NCBI GenBank assembly: GCA_014529385.2
Contig: CM043957.1
Location: forward strand, 89,186,881 to 89,250,880
DNA length: 64,000 nt
Reading direction: 5' to 3'
From: Adiantum capillus-veneris
Lineage: Eukaryota > Streptophyta > Polypodiopsida > Polypodiales > Pteridaceae
The translations under genes were made by a program, and so were the position numbers. The notes beneath the pieces were generated by a model. It ran no database searches. It was given only the letters and a program-made list of their open reading frames with translations, and was not told the DNA's origin. This document shows positions 11,040-24,253 of the stretch, piece after piece. How positions within the stretch are numbered: position 1 is the stretch's first letter; every line of letters begins with the position of its first letter.

Positions 11040-13300
11040 AATTCTGTTGTTGGTTGAGTTCTCGCTATTTAGCTTCCGCTAGCGGCGTAACCGCCTTAAC
11101 AGAGGAGGTGTGCTAATCAAAGGTGCGAGCCATCACCTCTATCGTGCTCATCCTTCACATATGTTGTCACTAGGGTTTCTCAAGTACACTCCGATTTTAC
11201 AATTTCCCTTATCCAAGGGAAGCATACTAGCACCATGCAGCTCGAGCGTGATGAGGATGAGCCACCAAGGTGACTTCATTGACAAGAGGGTTTGGTTGAG
11301 GAGGATGTTGTTGTGGAGATTCCCTCAGTACAATAAAGCTCCAACAGTCCCTCATGGACCCTTTCATGGACTTCAAGGTGGACATCGATTGCAACACAGA
11401 GACTAATGTTATGTGGCTGTAGAGAATAGGTTTTCATGCATTTGCATCTCTACCATAGGGTGAGTGGAAACATTACTACTATGCCAAGCCTTAGTTAGAT
11501 ATTGTAAGGAAGACTAAAGGCATAATTTCTAGCTCTATGTTTTTTACTCCTAAACTGGTAGCAAAGGTCTTTAAACTGCCATTGAAAGGTGTCACTATGA
11601 TACCTAAATGCTCTGAATTGTTGCTAAAGAAGGCGATTGGTAATACTGAGGGTGGCAAAAAATATTACATGCCAAAAAATGTGACTACATGGAAAACTAT
11701 GCCCCTTTATGTTTTGCAGAGCAAGGGGGTACACTGAATTGGGAGAATTTGTTGTATGAAAATATCTCTACTAAAGTCTATTTGTCAGACAAAAGAAATG
11801 CTCATAATGATAATAGAATGTCTATATATTTGGCTTCTTTGTTTAGATTTTCTCACAAGCTACCAAATGAATACCACCCAACCATAACTATATATAGGCC
11901 CCTGTCCCTCCTATATATAGGCCCTGTACCGATGTGTATCCATCGGCCCTTGGCCAGGGCCGTGCCCTCCTATAGTACTACCCTTGGCATGACATTACTC
12001 CCCCCTTGGAGAAGCGTTTTCATTCACGAAAACAAAAGTGGTAGGATCTTCATAAGAATACTAATGTTTTCTAAAGTGGTATCCGTCATGGATCCAATTG
12101 TTTGTTTGATCAAAACACGGTACAGTAGGAGGTTCAATGAAATCAAGAGTAACATCGTGATTTTGCACATTGTTGTCCTTTTGGAACCATCTAGTGTGTA
12201 GACTCCATTTAGAATGCACATGAGCATGCTTTAAACGAGTTATCACAACAAAGATGTACCTGAAAGAGTACCGCTTTTCACTTTCTGTGAAAGTAACTTG
12301 TTGACATAACTCATCAGCCAAGTATAAGTTCTTGACTTGTTCTCAAATTTCATCAGTAAACAACCCCACCATAACTAGTGTTCAAGGTTGAGAACGTGAT
12401 TAAAACATGAAGAGACTAAACCTACTCGCAAACATGCGTTAATTGATAGTAAGTAAACTCCAAGTAGAGCAATAAATGCTTTATTAATTGGAGTGCTTGG
12501 TGCCATTGTACGCACTTTGCATATCCTTTAGCCCAAGATTACACTTTGTAATCTGCATATCCCCTTGGATTTTTGATAGTACTGAGGTGTGTTTCCCCAT
12601 GGTTTATAGACAGTCTTCCCAAATTAATGGTAAATGGGAATCACAATATTGTATAACCTTGTTGAGGAATCAACAATGTCCGGAATAACCATCATGGTTA
12701 TCTTGAAAAATCCACAAACACCCAAACCGAGCCATGACCTCTATTGGTGATAATTAGTAGACCCGAAAGTAATCTCATAGAGATACTGCACATAGAGTGC
12801 AAAATGCTTCATAAGCAACAACTTGATGAATATGCATGCCGTTCCAAATCATCTTTTGCTAAACACTAGGGCCCATAACACCTACTGTGCATGATAAAAT
12901 AGAGTGAGAGAGAGAAAGAGATTGTTTGTTTTTGGTAGCGCAGTGGAGAGAGAAGGAGTGGTCGCCAGGGAGATTTCTTGCAAATAGGAAAGAGATTGCT
13001 AGTAGGAGATTGTAGAGAATGTGTGTGTTTTATATGCTTGAGTGTTTGTGTATTGTCATTTGTTTGAGAGATAGAGAGAGACTTGTTATGCTGTTGTAGC
13101 ATGGTGGCCTAGAGGAGGAGGAGAAGAAGAATAAGAAGAAGAAGAGAGATTTAACATCGTAGGAAACTATCCCTAGAGACCTTAAAGATCTAGCCAACGA
13201 GGATGAGAGAATGATAGAGTGATACAAAACTCGATTGTGGGACTTCTTCTTCTTGCGGGTCAATTGTAGGATTCTATTTTACTGTGTGTGTGTGTGTGCC
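11040..13300. other. Degraded DNA with a decayed coding relic
   Basis: No intact gene. Between about 11440 and 11890, short frames joined across frameshifts (SSMFFTPKLVAKVFKLPLKG, then YLSDKRNAHNDNRMSIYLA) read as a decayed protein-coding relic of unknown family, perhaps another retroelement ORF. Around 11885-11935 a short piece containing TATATAGGCCCCTGTCCCTCC is partly duplicated in tandem. The rest to 13300 shows nothing I can name. It becomes rich in GA and GAGAGAG from about 12900. Confidence 0.4.
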
Positions 13301-13349
13301 CACATTCATTGTGGGCACACACAATGAATGTGTGCCCACATTCATTGTG
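13301..13349. repeat. Alternating inverted repeats next to a GT run
   Basis: CACATTCATTGTG (13301-13313), its exact reverse complement CACAATGAATGTG (13320-13332), and the first sequence again (13337-13349). A GT run lies just upstream (13283-13298). Either neighbouring pair can form a 13-bp hairpin with a short loop. Confidence 0.9.
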
Positions 13350-13676
13350 TGTGTGCATGGCGGCTTGTGCCTAACTGAGTGTATGTGCTTGCTAGTGTTT
13401 TGTAAGAGAGAGAGTTCCCTGTTGTAGCATTAAGGTAGAGAAAGAAGAAGGAGTTGCTAATGTACCAAGTAAGAGAGAGAAAATCAGAGTTCAATTGTAT
13501 AAAGGATAATGATTGTATGTGTTTGCTTGCGACTATGTGTATCTGTGATCATATTGACAATGGTGAGTAGAGAGAAGGGAAGACAGTGGCAAGGTGTACT
13601 AGCACTAGAGTTAGAGAGAGAGATTTCATGTGTTGCAAGATAGAGAGATAGAGAGATAGAGAGAGAATGAGGGTAG

Positions 13677-14434
13677 CCGGTTAGTAACGAGAGGACAAAG
13701 AAAGAGTGGATCCTTACCTATGTGTAGAATTAGAGAGAGAGAGAGAGAGAGGGTGAGCTTCGCATGTCCTATTTGCAAAGTAGAGAGACAAAGAGGAGTC
13801 GCTAGAGGAATTTGGAGCATCCAAGGAGAAAGATAGAGGTTTCATTACAGCATGCAAAGTCGAAACGATGGTCCAAAGAAAATTGTGAACATAAAATATA
13901 AAGTAGCAAAAGGTTGGTTTATATTTTGAAATTTAAATAAATACGAGCATAAAATTATCTAATAAACAATAAAATTTGAACATTGAGCATAAAAGTTGGA
14001 ACATAACTGAACATGAATCAAATTTTCATATGTGTTTATGATTTTGCATTATCATGAGTATTTGCAAGAGATTATAGTTAAGCAAAACTGCATATTAGAA
14101 GCATTGGGAAGATTTGCCAAAACTAGAACATTTGAATAAATACATTATAAAATATCAATTGATTGTGCCATGAGCGAGTGTATTCCGCAAGTGAGAGTGA
14201 ATTTTGAATATGCAACGTAAAAATATTATTTTTATTGATTGTGAAGTTCATATATCAGTTTGAAGGTGCAATATGGTGTCTATGATTGTTGTGATAAAGG
14301 AATGTTTTTGAATTGAGACATTCAAATAGAAATATATATGTGATCTTTGCTAGTGTGTATGTTGAAAATAAGTTGAAAATGGGTATAAATAAGTATAATT
14401 GGACTACGTTAGAAAGACTTGGAAGGCATAGTCA
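13677..14434 (+). repeat. Dispersed repeat, copy 1
   Basis: About 760 bp that closely match 36435-37263 in the same orientation, including TTACCTATGTGTAGAATTAG, CGCATGTCCTATTTGCAAAG and the shared end GGAAGGCATAGTCA. No coding capacity. Copy 2 holds about 70 extra bases near its end. The family is not recognised; it could be an LTR or a non-autonomous element. Confidence 0.8.
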
Positions 14435-15111
14435 TTTTTTGTGCATCCGCTGGGAAACAACTGCCTATTAAAGCTACGGGGCACCCCAGTGCATATATTT
14501 TGCATGCTGGTACCCAGGGTTTGGCCAATCAAGGAGATGCAATTTCTGTGTAGTCGCACTGAAAAGAGTAAGTCTTAGATTGGCTTTGGATTATCGCAAT
14601 ATATATACTTTTCATGCTTGTAACCTTGGGCTAACCTTGGACAAAATGGCTTTCTAGAGCAATAGGTGAAGTTTCCATGGTGTGAGCAAAGTCAAGATGC
14701 ATCTTAGGTGATGTAGAGAATATTGCTTAGGCTAATTTAGGTTGGTCTAAAGGGAGTAGACCAATGGAGCAAGAGAATAATGAAGATTATAATGTGGATA
14801 GTACCTAAAGTCTATTATGTAGAGTAAGGTGAATATGTAGACAACAAAAGTGGATTTGATAGTTGACTGGATGTGACAAAAGCTATGAGCCGCATCCAAG
14901 TCTTATATGGGATGGTAAGTGTAATGTGAAAGGATATTCCTGCTCGACATAGCAATGAGTGTGGAATGCATGTTTGCATGAATTTGAAAAACAAAAAACA
15001 AAAACAAAAAAGCAAGTCCAATGTGGCTTTAAAGAAAACAAGGTAAAACTTTGAAAAAAAAACCCTTGAATGATTGCAATAAATGAATGAATGGGAGTTA
15101 AATCAAATCAA
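14435..15111. other. Unassigned non-coding stretch
   Basis: Nothing recognisable. It is AT-rich with A-runs near 14990-15120, ending at the LINE target-site duplication. Confidence 0.4.
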
Positions 15112-15128
15112 ATAAAAAAACAAGGGAA
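15112..15128. repeat. LINE target-site duplication, left copy
   Basis: ATAAAAAAACAAGGGAA, identical to 21511-21527. It is directly followed by a T-run, which is the poly(A) tail of a minus-strand LINE. Confidence 0.85.
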
Positions 15129-15252
15129 ATTTTTTTATTTAGCATACTCACAATTGTGAGTGAATTATATTGAGCAGCCAAAAAAATTACAAGGTTTTGT
15201 CATGCTCATGTTAAGCCATGACAACATCCAGGAATCATAATTACAACGGCTA

Positions 15253-18200
15253 TTAGGGTAGCCACTCCTGTCGATGGCCAAGGTTTGCCCCTATCCCAGG
15301 TATTCCGTCTGCTGACAACAAGGCAGAAGTAGTCCTAGACCAATCCTCCGAGTGATGCTTGCGCCCGAGTGCCCATATTAGCACTTTGCTTTCGTGTATA
15401 ATTTCTACGAAGCTTGCCACCTCAAATCCTCCTTCAAAAACATGGCGGTTCCTTGTTTGCCATACATTATGAAAGAAGAAGTATCTGACAATCTGGGTGC
15501 TCACCAGGAGTGCAGGACTACCTGAGTTTTTACCTCCAAAGCATAGGTCAGTCTTGAAAAACCTAATTTTCCATGTTCTCCGAACCCACTTGCATACTTT
15601 CCCTGCGAGGCCTTTTATAGTTGGGCATTCCATGAAAAGGTGGGTCAGATCTTCACTAGTCAACCTGCACCCCAAGCATCAATCTGACCCAATCCCTCTC
15701 TCCTGAATCTTCACCCCCGTCGGTAGAGCACCCCAAATAACCTTCCATAAGAACACCTTCATGTACTGTGGAACCTTTCGCTTCCATATGTTCTCCATTC
15801 AATGCTCCCACCTTTCCTCCGGCCATTGCTTTTTCCATAGATTATTAAGGGGGCTAGACCAATTCTTCTTTTGCATCATTGTCTGATAAATGATTTTGGT
15901 ATGGGTTTACCCCAAGAGACTGCTTCCGGGCCATTTCTAGGCTTTCCAGTCCAACTCCGAGTCACAGATTGGCATCACTAGATTGTCAAGTTCTTTCATC
16001 ACTTTGTGGACAAGCAAGACCTCCAAGATATTGAGTTGGTACTGGGAAATCATAAGGTCAATGGTTTTCCAACTCTTGTTGATACTGTCCCAGAAGTCCT
16101 CAAGTTGGATTAGACCCTTATTATTCAGCTTCCTTGCTGTATCAATCCAACAGGGAGTTTGTGGCGTATCTACAACTTTGGAGAGCCAGGGGGACCAATG
16201 TAGGATGGAGTTCTTGAAGTATCTGGCTTGTTCTACCCACTTTAAGACTCTTGCTACTCTATTGCATTTTCTTACCAATTCTCCTGAGCTGCCCACCAGT
16301 CTTAAGGTAGACCACGTTGGGGAAAGCAGCTTGTCGTGAACCTCCACCCCTCTCCACTTTCCTCCCTTCAAGCCAAGTTTAGTTGCTTCTATCATATCTC
16401 TGATCATAACTGCCCAAACTTGATCCTGTTTAGCCAAGGAAACAACAAATTTGGTGCAACAAGCTTCTACATGGGTCACAGGGTTAAGAATCCCGAGGCC
16501 TCCTTGATTCCCTGGCCGAGCAACCGATTCCCAACTGGCCCATTGCCATGGCTTGGAAGATTTCGTGTTATTTTTCCATAAAAAATGCTTTTATTGGTTT
16601 TAAAAACTCTTTCCAGTGACACTTAGCCATCTTAAGAAGCGGGCTAGTGAAGGCGATATAAGGAATCATGAAGGCATTCATCACTTTTATCCGACTTGGG
16701 AATGGGAGAAGAGCATACTCCCTCCTACTCATTTTTGTTTTGATTTTTTCAAGCACCCACTCGAATATTTGCTTGTGAGTTACATCCACCCCCAAGGGGG
16801 CTCCCAGATGTCTAAGATTTTTCCTTTTGTGACAATCTCCTCTGACTAGACAGAAGGATCAAATGAGTCATTTTTTGATAGGGAAATCATCCTTGACTTC
16901 TCTATATTACATTGGGACCCCGAAGCTACCGAGAACATTTGTACAATCTCTAGAGATTTTCCGATGACCTGGGGGCACGCCTTCAAGAAGAGGAGAGAAT
17001 CATCTGCAAAAAGTTTTGCCAGGAGTTGTCTATTTCCTGGTATAACAAGGCCTTGCACCTCCCTGCGTTCTGCACTAGCTTCGAGCGTCGTGATTAGAGG
17101 ATGTGATCCTATGGTGAAAAGTAGGGGGGCAAGAGGGCATCCCTGTTTAATAGAACTTTTAACCTCAAAAGAGCCCACAATTCTACCGTTAAATAGGAGC
17201 TCTGACTGGCTTCCAGCCCCCATCGCACGAACCATCTGACAGAGGCACGGCCCAAAGCCCAGAGCTTCTGTGGTGGCTTCTATATAAGTCCATGCTATTT
17301 TGTCATAGGCCTTGTCTAGGTCCAACTGCAGAAAAATGCACTCCTGCTTTGTGACAATTGTGTATTCTATGCCCACCATCGCTACCAAGATGTTATCGTA
17401 TATGGACCTTCCTTTAATGAAACCATGTTGATGGGGGGAGATGATCTTGGTTAGTAAGGGGGCTAGTCTGAGGGCCACTGCTTTAGCTATAATTTTGTAG
17501 GCCACCGACATCATCGTTATAGGACGCCAATGCTGAAGTTTAGAGCAGCAGATCTGTTTTGGGATGGGCTTGATAAGCCCTCTCTTCACACTTGTCTCCA
17601 ACGACCCTTCGACCATGGCTTTATTGGCCAAACTTGTGATTGGGGCCTTGAGATCATCCCAAAATTCTGTGTAGAATTCCACCGTCATCCCATCCCAACC
17701 AGGGGACTTTTCCTTGCCAAGGGCTTGCAATGCTAGTGAACATTCGTCTTTGGAAAATGCCCGTTCCAAGTTATTAGCTTCTGAGTGGGTAATTTCCTTT
17801 TTAACACTCTGTAGTAAGGTCCCTCTGGCTTCCTCCACTTCTTGGGACTGGGTCTTCGGCCGTCCAATGATTTGATTGAGATAGCTCAGCATCATAGCAA
17901 CCATTTCATCCTGGTTATGAACTGCTGTCCCTTTCTCATCATCGAGTGAGCGGACGTGGCCCCGACTCTTCTTGATTTTTAGAGCCCTAAAAAAATGATC
18001 TTGATTGGAGGCTTCCGGTTGCAAATAAATCTCCCTAGAGAGAAGTCTAGCCTTTTTGATATCTTCTACGTGCTCATTAGCGAGGTTCAATTTGGCTTCA
18101 AGTCATCGTTTGTGTTCGCCCTCAGTAGCATGCCCATTGGCTTTAATAATGGTAAGCAATTGTACCTCTGCTGAAAGATGCAACAGGTGATCCTCCCTAG

Positions 18201-18971
18201 CTTTCTTGATTCGGGGGCCCGAGGTTTTTATTGATTTTTCGATGCTCCGAGCAAAGAGGTCCCACGCATTGTGCTTGTTGAGGTCGACATTTTTAGCTTA
18301 CCCAGTGCTTTCTTGGCTATATTCCTGAATAGAGGGTCTTTGAAAAGGTGTGCCCCTGTTAACAATAGTTTTTTTTAACCTCTTGGGGCCTGCTCCTTCT
18401 CTTTATTCTTCTTAAATTGAATGTGCAGAGGAATGTGGTCCGAGAGGATTGTTGTTGGGACTACCTTCATTTCCATCAGCGTCGGTATCCAGTCAGCTTG
18501 GTGCGAGCAATAGCATCTGTCCAGTCTGGAGGCAGTGCGGGCGTACTGAAGGCTTGTGTAAGTGAACCCAAGTGTGCTGTTCCATGGGCCAACATCCCAT
18601 AAGTCGATCATTGCCCACTTTTCGCACAAACTTTTCCATTTAGACCTTTCTGAGCCAGCCAGCAAACTAGAGGATCTTATTCTATCCCTGCTCTTTTCTA
18701 CCATGTTAAAGTCACCAACCAACAACCACTCCCCTTCAATAGGGGTATCTCTGAGATGCATCCATAGTTTTGCTCTATCTTTTGCATTGCAAGGGCCGTA
18801 CACATTCACAATGGTGAGAGGACGCCCTTCCCGTCTGATTCTAATCCCTAGGATCCTGTCGGATGGGTGGTTAAGAACCAACTTCGTCTCCAATTCTCTG
18901 TCCACAATGCTGAGGACGCCACTGAAGGCGTTATTTCCTTCTCCATAGAATACCAGTTTATTTCCTAGCAT
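15253..18971 (-). pseudogene. LINE ORF2: AP-type endonuclease and reverse transcriptase
   Basis: ORF2 nicks the target and reverse transcribes the element RNA. The endonuclease part (18971-18375) shows VNVYGPCN, LLVGDFNMVE and ILSDHIPLHI, as in APE-like endonucleases. RT (18090-16846) shows KSPGWDGMTVEFY, QHGFIKGRSIYDNIL, LQLDLDKAYDKIAW, SIKQGCPLAPLLF and an intact FADDSLLF box. Downstream pieces (16795-16568, 16479-15937) are the thumb/connection region. The last piece (15675-15253) has HLFMECP, typical of the zf-RVT domain of plant LINEs. Frame breaks near 18372-18100, 16840, 16500 and 15900 mark it as a pseudogene. The N-terminal catalytic residues of the endonuclease were not located. Confidence 0.9.
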
Positions 18972-19138
18972 CTACTTTCTCTTGCTATGGGCGTCTAGAT
19001 GGTGTTCTTGAATGGCCCAAAATTTGACTGTCTTCTCCTTTTTCATTTCCTCCCAGAAAAGGGTACTATTCTTCCGGGTTTTCAACCCCTTTACGTTCCA
19101 AGATTGGATAGTGAGTGACTCCATCATTAATACGGGGT

Positions 19139-20935
19139 TCATTGGGATAGAGGAACGAATTCTTCAGCATCTGAATCATTCCCCCCTCCCCCCTTCTCCT
19201 TGGTCTCAAGAGAATCTGGGGGTTCCAAGTCAGAGGATTTCTTTTCTTGCAGTGTTGCAAATGGATTGTGCAGAGGGATAATGAACCCCCCTCCTTTCGA
19301 AGGGGTAGAGGATGAATTAGATCCTTTCACCTCCAGTGTTCTGATGACTTGCAGCACTTTGGAGTCTCTTGCCACCGCCTTCACTCTTTTGGCTCTTTTC
19401 AGACGAGGTACTTGGACAGCCGTCACCGTTGTTACTGTCATAAATTTGGGGGTAGCAGCGGGAGTAATGATCCTATTAATATTGCATGTACCTTCAGAAG
19501 CTCGTTGTATGGAAATCGATTCTTCCACCATCTTTTCCTGCATCTTCGTATCCATTTTCTCACACACCATCCCTCCTTCATCCTTCCCTGAATTTGTCCC
19601 TTCATTATTGTCTCCCTGCTTCTCCAGCCCTCCCATCGGGGATTCCATTTTATTGGGGCCCTGTACTGCCGGAGTTGTAGTATCATTAGAATTCAATGGG
19701 CAATCCTTGGCGAAGTGACCAAAGTTGTTGCATTTAAAACATGCCCCAAAGTAAGTTCCAAAGTTTAGCGGAATGGTAACAAGCCCAGCTCCGACATTGA
19801 TAACCATGCTTTTAGGTGGCGTTTTATATGAATACCATCCTATACAAACCATGTTTGAAGTTCTGCCAAACCCTCTCTTACTAGGTATAAATAAGGGAGT
19901 CTAGTAAGCATCCTAAGATTATCCCACAACCAGCTAGGCAGTCCCACAAACTCTACCCAGACCGGATGAACCACTTGCAAAGATTCAAATGAGTCGAACA
20001 CTGGCTCCCAAGGCACCACACACACCGTAGTCCTATTAAATACTAGGGGCCCTTTGTCGAGGATCTTATCCACATCGGAGGCCTCTTTGAATCTCACTGA
20101 GCAAAAACCTTTCGCTAGGTAGGAAGTACTTTCAACTGCACCTCCATGGCCAAGAATTTGAGGGCCCTACAGCCATTGGATCATCTCAAACCTGTTCGGG
20201 ATTCTTCCACTGACCCAAATACAAGCGTCATCTTAGCTTGGCTGGCTAGTTGTTTTTTTATCAGTGCTGGTGGAATTGCTACAGTAATAGCCTCGGCTAC
20301 CTCCACATGTTGTGGCAAGGACTTTTTTAAAGCAGAGAAGGCTCGATCTGCCAACCCCTCTTCTACCAACCCACTGAACTCTGAATGGGAGCAAGTTCTT
20401 TTGTTATTGTTAGGGCCGGCCTCAAGCATTTTGTTGACTTCCAAGAGCTCTTGTTGCAGTCTAGCTTTTGTATTCTGCAGGTTTTTGATATCCCCTGCAC
20501 TTGACATACCTTCTGCTGAGCTTTTTCCATTATCCCTAGAGTTAGGCCCCTTGAGTATGCTAGCAAACGATATACCTGGCCTGCAAGTAGCCGATGAACT
20601 TGACGCTTTATTTACATTCGCCCAGATTGGTCCCTGAGAAACCGCGTCTTTGATAATTTTTACTTCGAATTTGAACCCTTGCACTGAGCCCATTTTCACT
20701 CATGTTTCCTCAGAGGGGACCTTTTTGGTCGGAGAAATTTTGACCTCTTGCATGGTTGATACCTTTGGCGAGCTGGGGCCTGACATTTCCGTGTCATACA
20801 CTGGTCTCAAGACCGAGCCGCCGCCAATATCCATTGGCACCGCTAGCTCCATTTCGGACCTTTTCCTTGCCGCTAACATCTGCAAGAATTTTCAAATGTC
20901 CTCACTTACAGCCAGATTGTCGAATTCCATTAGCT
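19139..20935 (-). pseudogene. LINE ORF1: nucleic-acid-binding protein with CCHC knuckle
   Basis: ORF1 proteins of plant L1-like LINEs bind element RNA. Reading probably starts at the minus-strand ATG near 20930 (MEFDNLAVSEDI), where an in-frame TGA follows within about 12 codons. Pieces then run 20885-20700, 20699-20181, 20097-19840 and 19852-19139. The segment with ILDKGPLVFNRTTVCVVPWEP resembles the DUF4283-type domain of plant ORF1 proteins. CFKCNNFGHFAKDC near 19735 is a CCHC zinc knuckle (C-x2-C-x4-H-x4-C). The C-terminal part is acidic and Lys/Glu-rich. At least two frame breaks and one stop make this copy non-functional. Confidence 0.8.
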
Positions 20936-21510
20936 CAGAACCTTAAGTAACTTATCACTGGCTCAATTCCCAATTGGGCCAACCACAAACTACAGGCTTT
21001 AAGGCTATGGTGTGAAAGGGGTACAATGCAAAAGGGAGGTCTCAAATAGCAAGGTAAGCCTACGATTATTAACACAAGCGATTATTGACCACGATAATTT
21101 ACGTATGCACCAATGATTATTTACTTGTGTGATGAAATCGCGATAATTAAGTGCTTAGGGTTATCGTGCAGCAGGTTGAGTGGAGGTGGGCGTGTTGGAG
21201 TGGGGGGGGAGATGCGCTGCACTAGCCGGAATATGCTTCCTGTGCAAGGCCACCACGGATCGCAGATGCGAGCCAAAACACCAAGTGAGCTATGCATGCA
21301 ACCAGCTGCCTTACACCAATTCTTTTGCTTCCAGATCGACTGAAGAACTCCCAACCCTTCCCCGCTTGCGCCCTTCCCCAACAAGCCTCAAGGCTACCAA
21401 ACCTCCTCCAAGCATACCGTCTGCGACCACACAGCTCTTGCAAACGCTGCATCTTCTGCAAACCCTACGCCATCACTATTTATGATCTTATCTCTTAATA
21501 TTTCTTATCC

Positions 21511-21527
21511 ATAAAAAAACAAGGGAA
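21511..21527. repeat. LINE target-site duplication, right copy
   Basis: ATAAAAAAACAAGGGAA, identical to 15112-15128. It marks the 5' end of the minus-strand LINE at 21510. Confidence 0.85.
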
Positions 21528-23649
21528 TTTTAAATCAGGCCATGACTTCCATATAAAAAATTGTTGTTATAGTTCTCATATGTTAAGGACTAGGTGATGT
21601 GACCTCTGTAGAGACTTAAGACATGGAAGGGGGGTATTCTCATTATTAAACATCAATAAATTTATTGACATTAGAGTCGGTGAAGTTTCCATATTTATAC
21701 TAACTGATCATCTTTCGTCTGTACTTCTTAGTTACTAGTGGCAAGTAAGGGTTTTTTGACTTGAACTGATTAGTTAGTTCAAAAAGATAAGTTTCTATAG
21801 TTAGTATGTTCAATTTACTATGGTTAGTACGTTTTAACTTGCACTCACTATGTGTTAATTTAATGAGAATGTGAAAATTGTTACATTTTATCATATTTTG
21901 AGAAAGAGGAAGGGAGGAATGTTATTTTTTTCAAATTTTCAAAACTACGATGTGAAGTGTAGTTGCAGAGCTGGGGAGCTGCGATAATGAAGTGTAGAAA
22001 ATATTTTTGTTTGTCGAGGACGACTTCACATTTCAGTGGGGGAGAAATGTAGACCCCATGATATTTTGACATTTTGACATTTTGTAACAATTTGGGGTTA
22101 ATTTGGGAATCTGGATGGGCATGTTAGGAGCATATGCATATAAGTCAATGCATAATAATGTTTGCTTAGCATTATTTTATGCCCGTTGAATTGGAGTGAC
22201 TTGATAATGTTTGAAGCATTTTCTAGTATTTATATTAAATTTTAAATACTTTGTTAGTTCTTTCAAGGAAAAACTTAAGGGCACACTCACATTTTATGAC
22301 TAGGTTTGTCATTCTCTATCAAGTTTTTGTAGCGTAGGAGACCTCTAGATTGAAACTAGTCAGCAAGGTTCGTGCTCGTTAAAACTTGATTTTTGGGACA
22401 AAATTTGAAGGTTTAGCTAGATTTTTATACTAAAAATTTTGTAAATTCTACCGGTTTCCTTCGAGGTAAACTCATAAGCTGGTCTGATTCTATAATTTAG
22501 GGCGAGTTAAAATATGCTAACAAAAGTTTTCCTTGAAGGTCTATGCCAAAATGGGTATTTAAGGTTCATAGGACTGTATTTATGATGTAATAATGGATAT
22601 AAATGGGAGCGTAATGCGAGGAGAGCCAAGGAGTTTCCTGGAGGGTTCACCTTGAGCAGGGGTGGTTGCTAGGGTAGTTAGAGTAAGCAAGAGAGTTAAA
22701 ACTAGTTTGCCTTGATTGATTTACTGCAAAAATGATGTGAATCAAAGAAAAGGAGCATTGTTGTACCTTTCACCTCATATCGTCTCTTATTTTGGAGGCT
22801 TCGAAGCATCTCTCCTCAAAGCTTTTACCAAAAGCTTCACGGCCTCGCAAGACAAACAAAATTTGGCATTAACGGATGTGTGGATGATAAAATTTGCTAA
22901 CATTAAATTTTAAAGATGGAAGAAGATGTATTTTGTGCATTGGGATGCTTGTGCCCATTAAAAAACAGAAAAACAATACATAAGTATGGTGTGGAGTTGG
23001 CACATTTCTCCACATTGTTTTTAATATCGTAGGGAATGTGCCTTTCCCCCGCCAGTTTTATCCCGTTCAGTGTTGAAGGGGGGACTTATGCTTTTTCTCT
23101 AGTGTTAGAGAGACAAGGTTTCTTTTTTGAAATGAAGGTAATGAGAAGAATTTGTTACCTTTACTTTGTTCCATCTGATCCACGGGAGATGGGAATTCCC
23201 CAAGTCAAATGTTCAGATCCCTCACACACAGAAGAAGTACATGTGCGTTATTGTGGACATGCCCAATGTATGTCGACCGACTGAGACTATGAAATCATAG
23301 AAGATTTGGACCTTGCATTTAAGAAAACCTAAAAACCAACACAAGTTTCAGTGTAGTTACCGGCAAAAACTTCAAACTTTGACTATAAAATCGAGAGTAT
23401 TTCAAATAGAAAACCAAAATATTACACAAGTTTTACAGTACTTACCAGCAAAAACTTAAAAGGTCGACCTAAAAGCCGAGACTTTGCTTGAAAAGCTTAC
23501 GTTACTCAATTTGTTCAAGCTTAAATATTCATAGGCTAACATAGTTTTTAATTTATATTCTAACCAAGAAAAGATAATCTTGATTTATGAAAGATATAAA
23601 TCAAAATGAACAAACTGTAGCACACATTAAATGATTGGCCAAATTTTGC
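21528..23649. other. Unassigned AT-rich DNA
   Basis: No gene or element recognised on either strand. Open frames are short and lack motifs. There is no clear repeat structure by eye. Confidence 0.4.
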
Positions 23650-23661
23650 TGCGTAGAGCAC

Positions 23662-23698
<37 letters not shown>

Positions 23699-23821
23699 CC
23701 CCCCAAATCGGGTGAAATCAGCGCCTCTCTCTCTCTCTCTCTTCGAATCTGCTAAAACATCACAGAGCTTCATGGATCTCTGTGTGTGTGTGTGTGTTCG
23801 GTTTGCAGTGATCTCTCTCTC

Positions 23822-23867
<46 letters not shown>

Positions 23868-23940
23868 AGACCTTCGTTCAACACCTGCTGAAAATAGGGC
23901 AGAGCTCTCTCACTCTCAAGCCTGTAGTGAGTCCGCACAA

Positions 23941-23984
<44 letters not shown>

Positions 23985-24006
23985 GTGTGCAATGAAACGG
24001 CACAAA

Positions 24007-24041
<35 letters not shown>

Positions 24042-24102
24042 ACCTTCATTTTGCACCTGTTGAAAATAGCGCAGAGCAGTCTCTCTCAGTCCTGTACTGA
24101 GT

Positions 24103-24150
<48 letters not shown>

Positions 24151-24213
24151 ACCTTCATTTAGCACCTGCTGAAAACAGCGCAGAGCTGTCTCTCTCAGGC
24201 CTGCACTGAGTTT

Positions 24214-24253
<40 letters not shown>

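Larger units (their letters stand above)
15129..21510 (-). mobile_element. Near full-length LINE (non-LTR retrotransposon), minus strand
   Basis: A 6.4-kb insertion flanked by a perfect 17-bp direct repeat. On the minus strand the order is: about 570 bp of 5' untranslated DNA (21510-20940), ORF1 (20935-19139), ORF2 with endonuclease and reverse transcriptase (18971-15253), and a short 3' end with an A-rich tail. This is the plant L1-like layout. Stops and frameshifts in both ORFs make it inactive. The long 5' leader and the matching target-site duplications indicate it inserted at or near full length. Confidence 0.88.

Noticed and set aside
19200-19718. Plus-strand frames opposite LINE ORF1
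   Set aside because: Antisense shadows of the LINE coding strand, where the CCHC knuckle and ORF order are on the minus strand.
23627-24158. Open frames rich in Arg-Glu or Leu-Ser
   Set aside because: They are translations of CT/GA and GT/CA microsatellites, open because the repeats lack stops.
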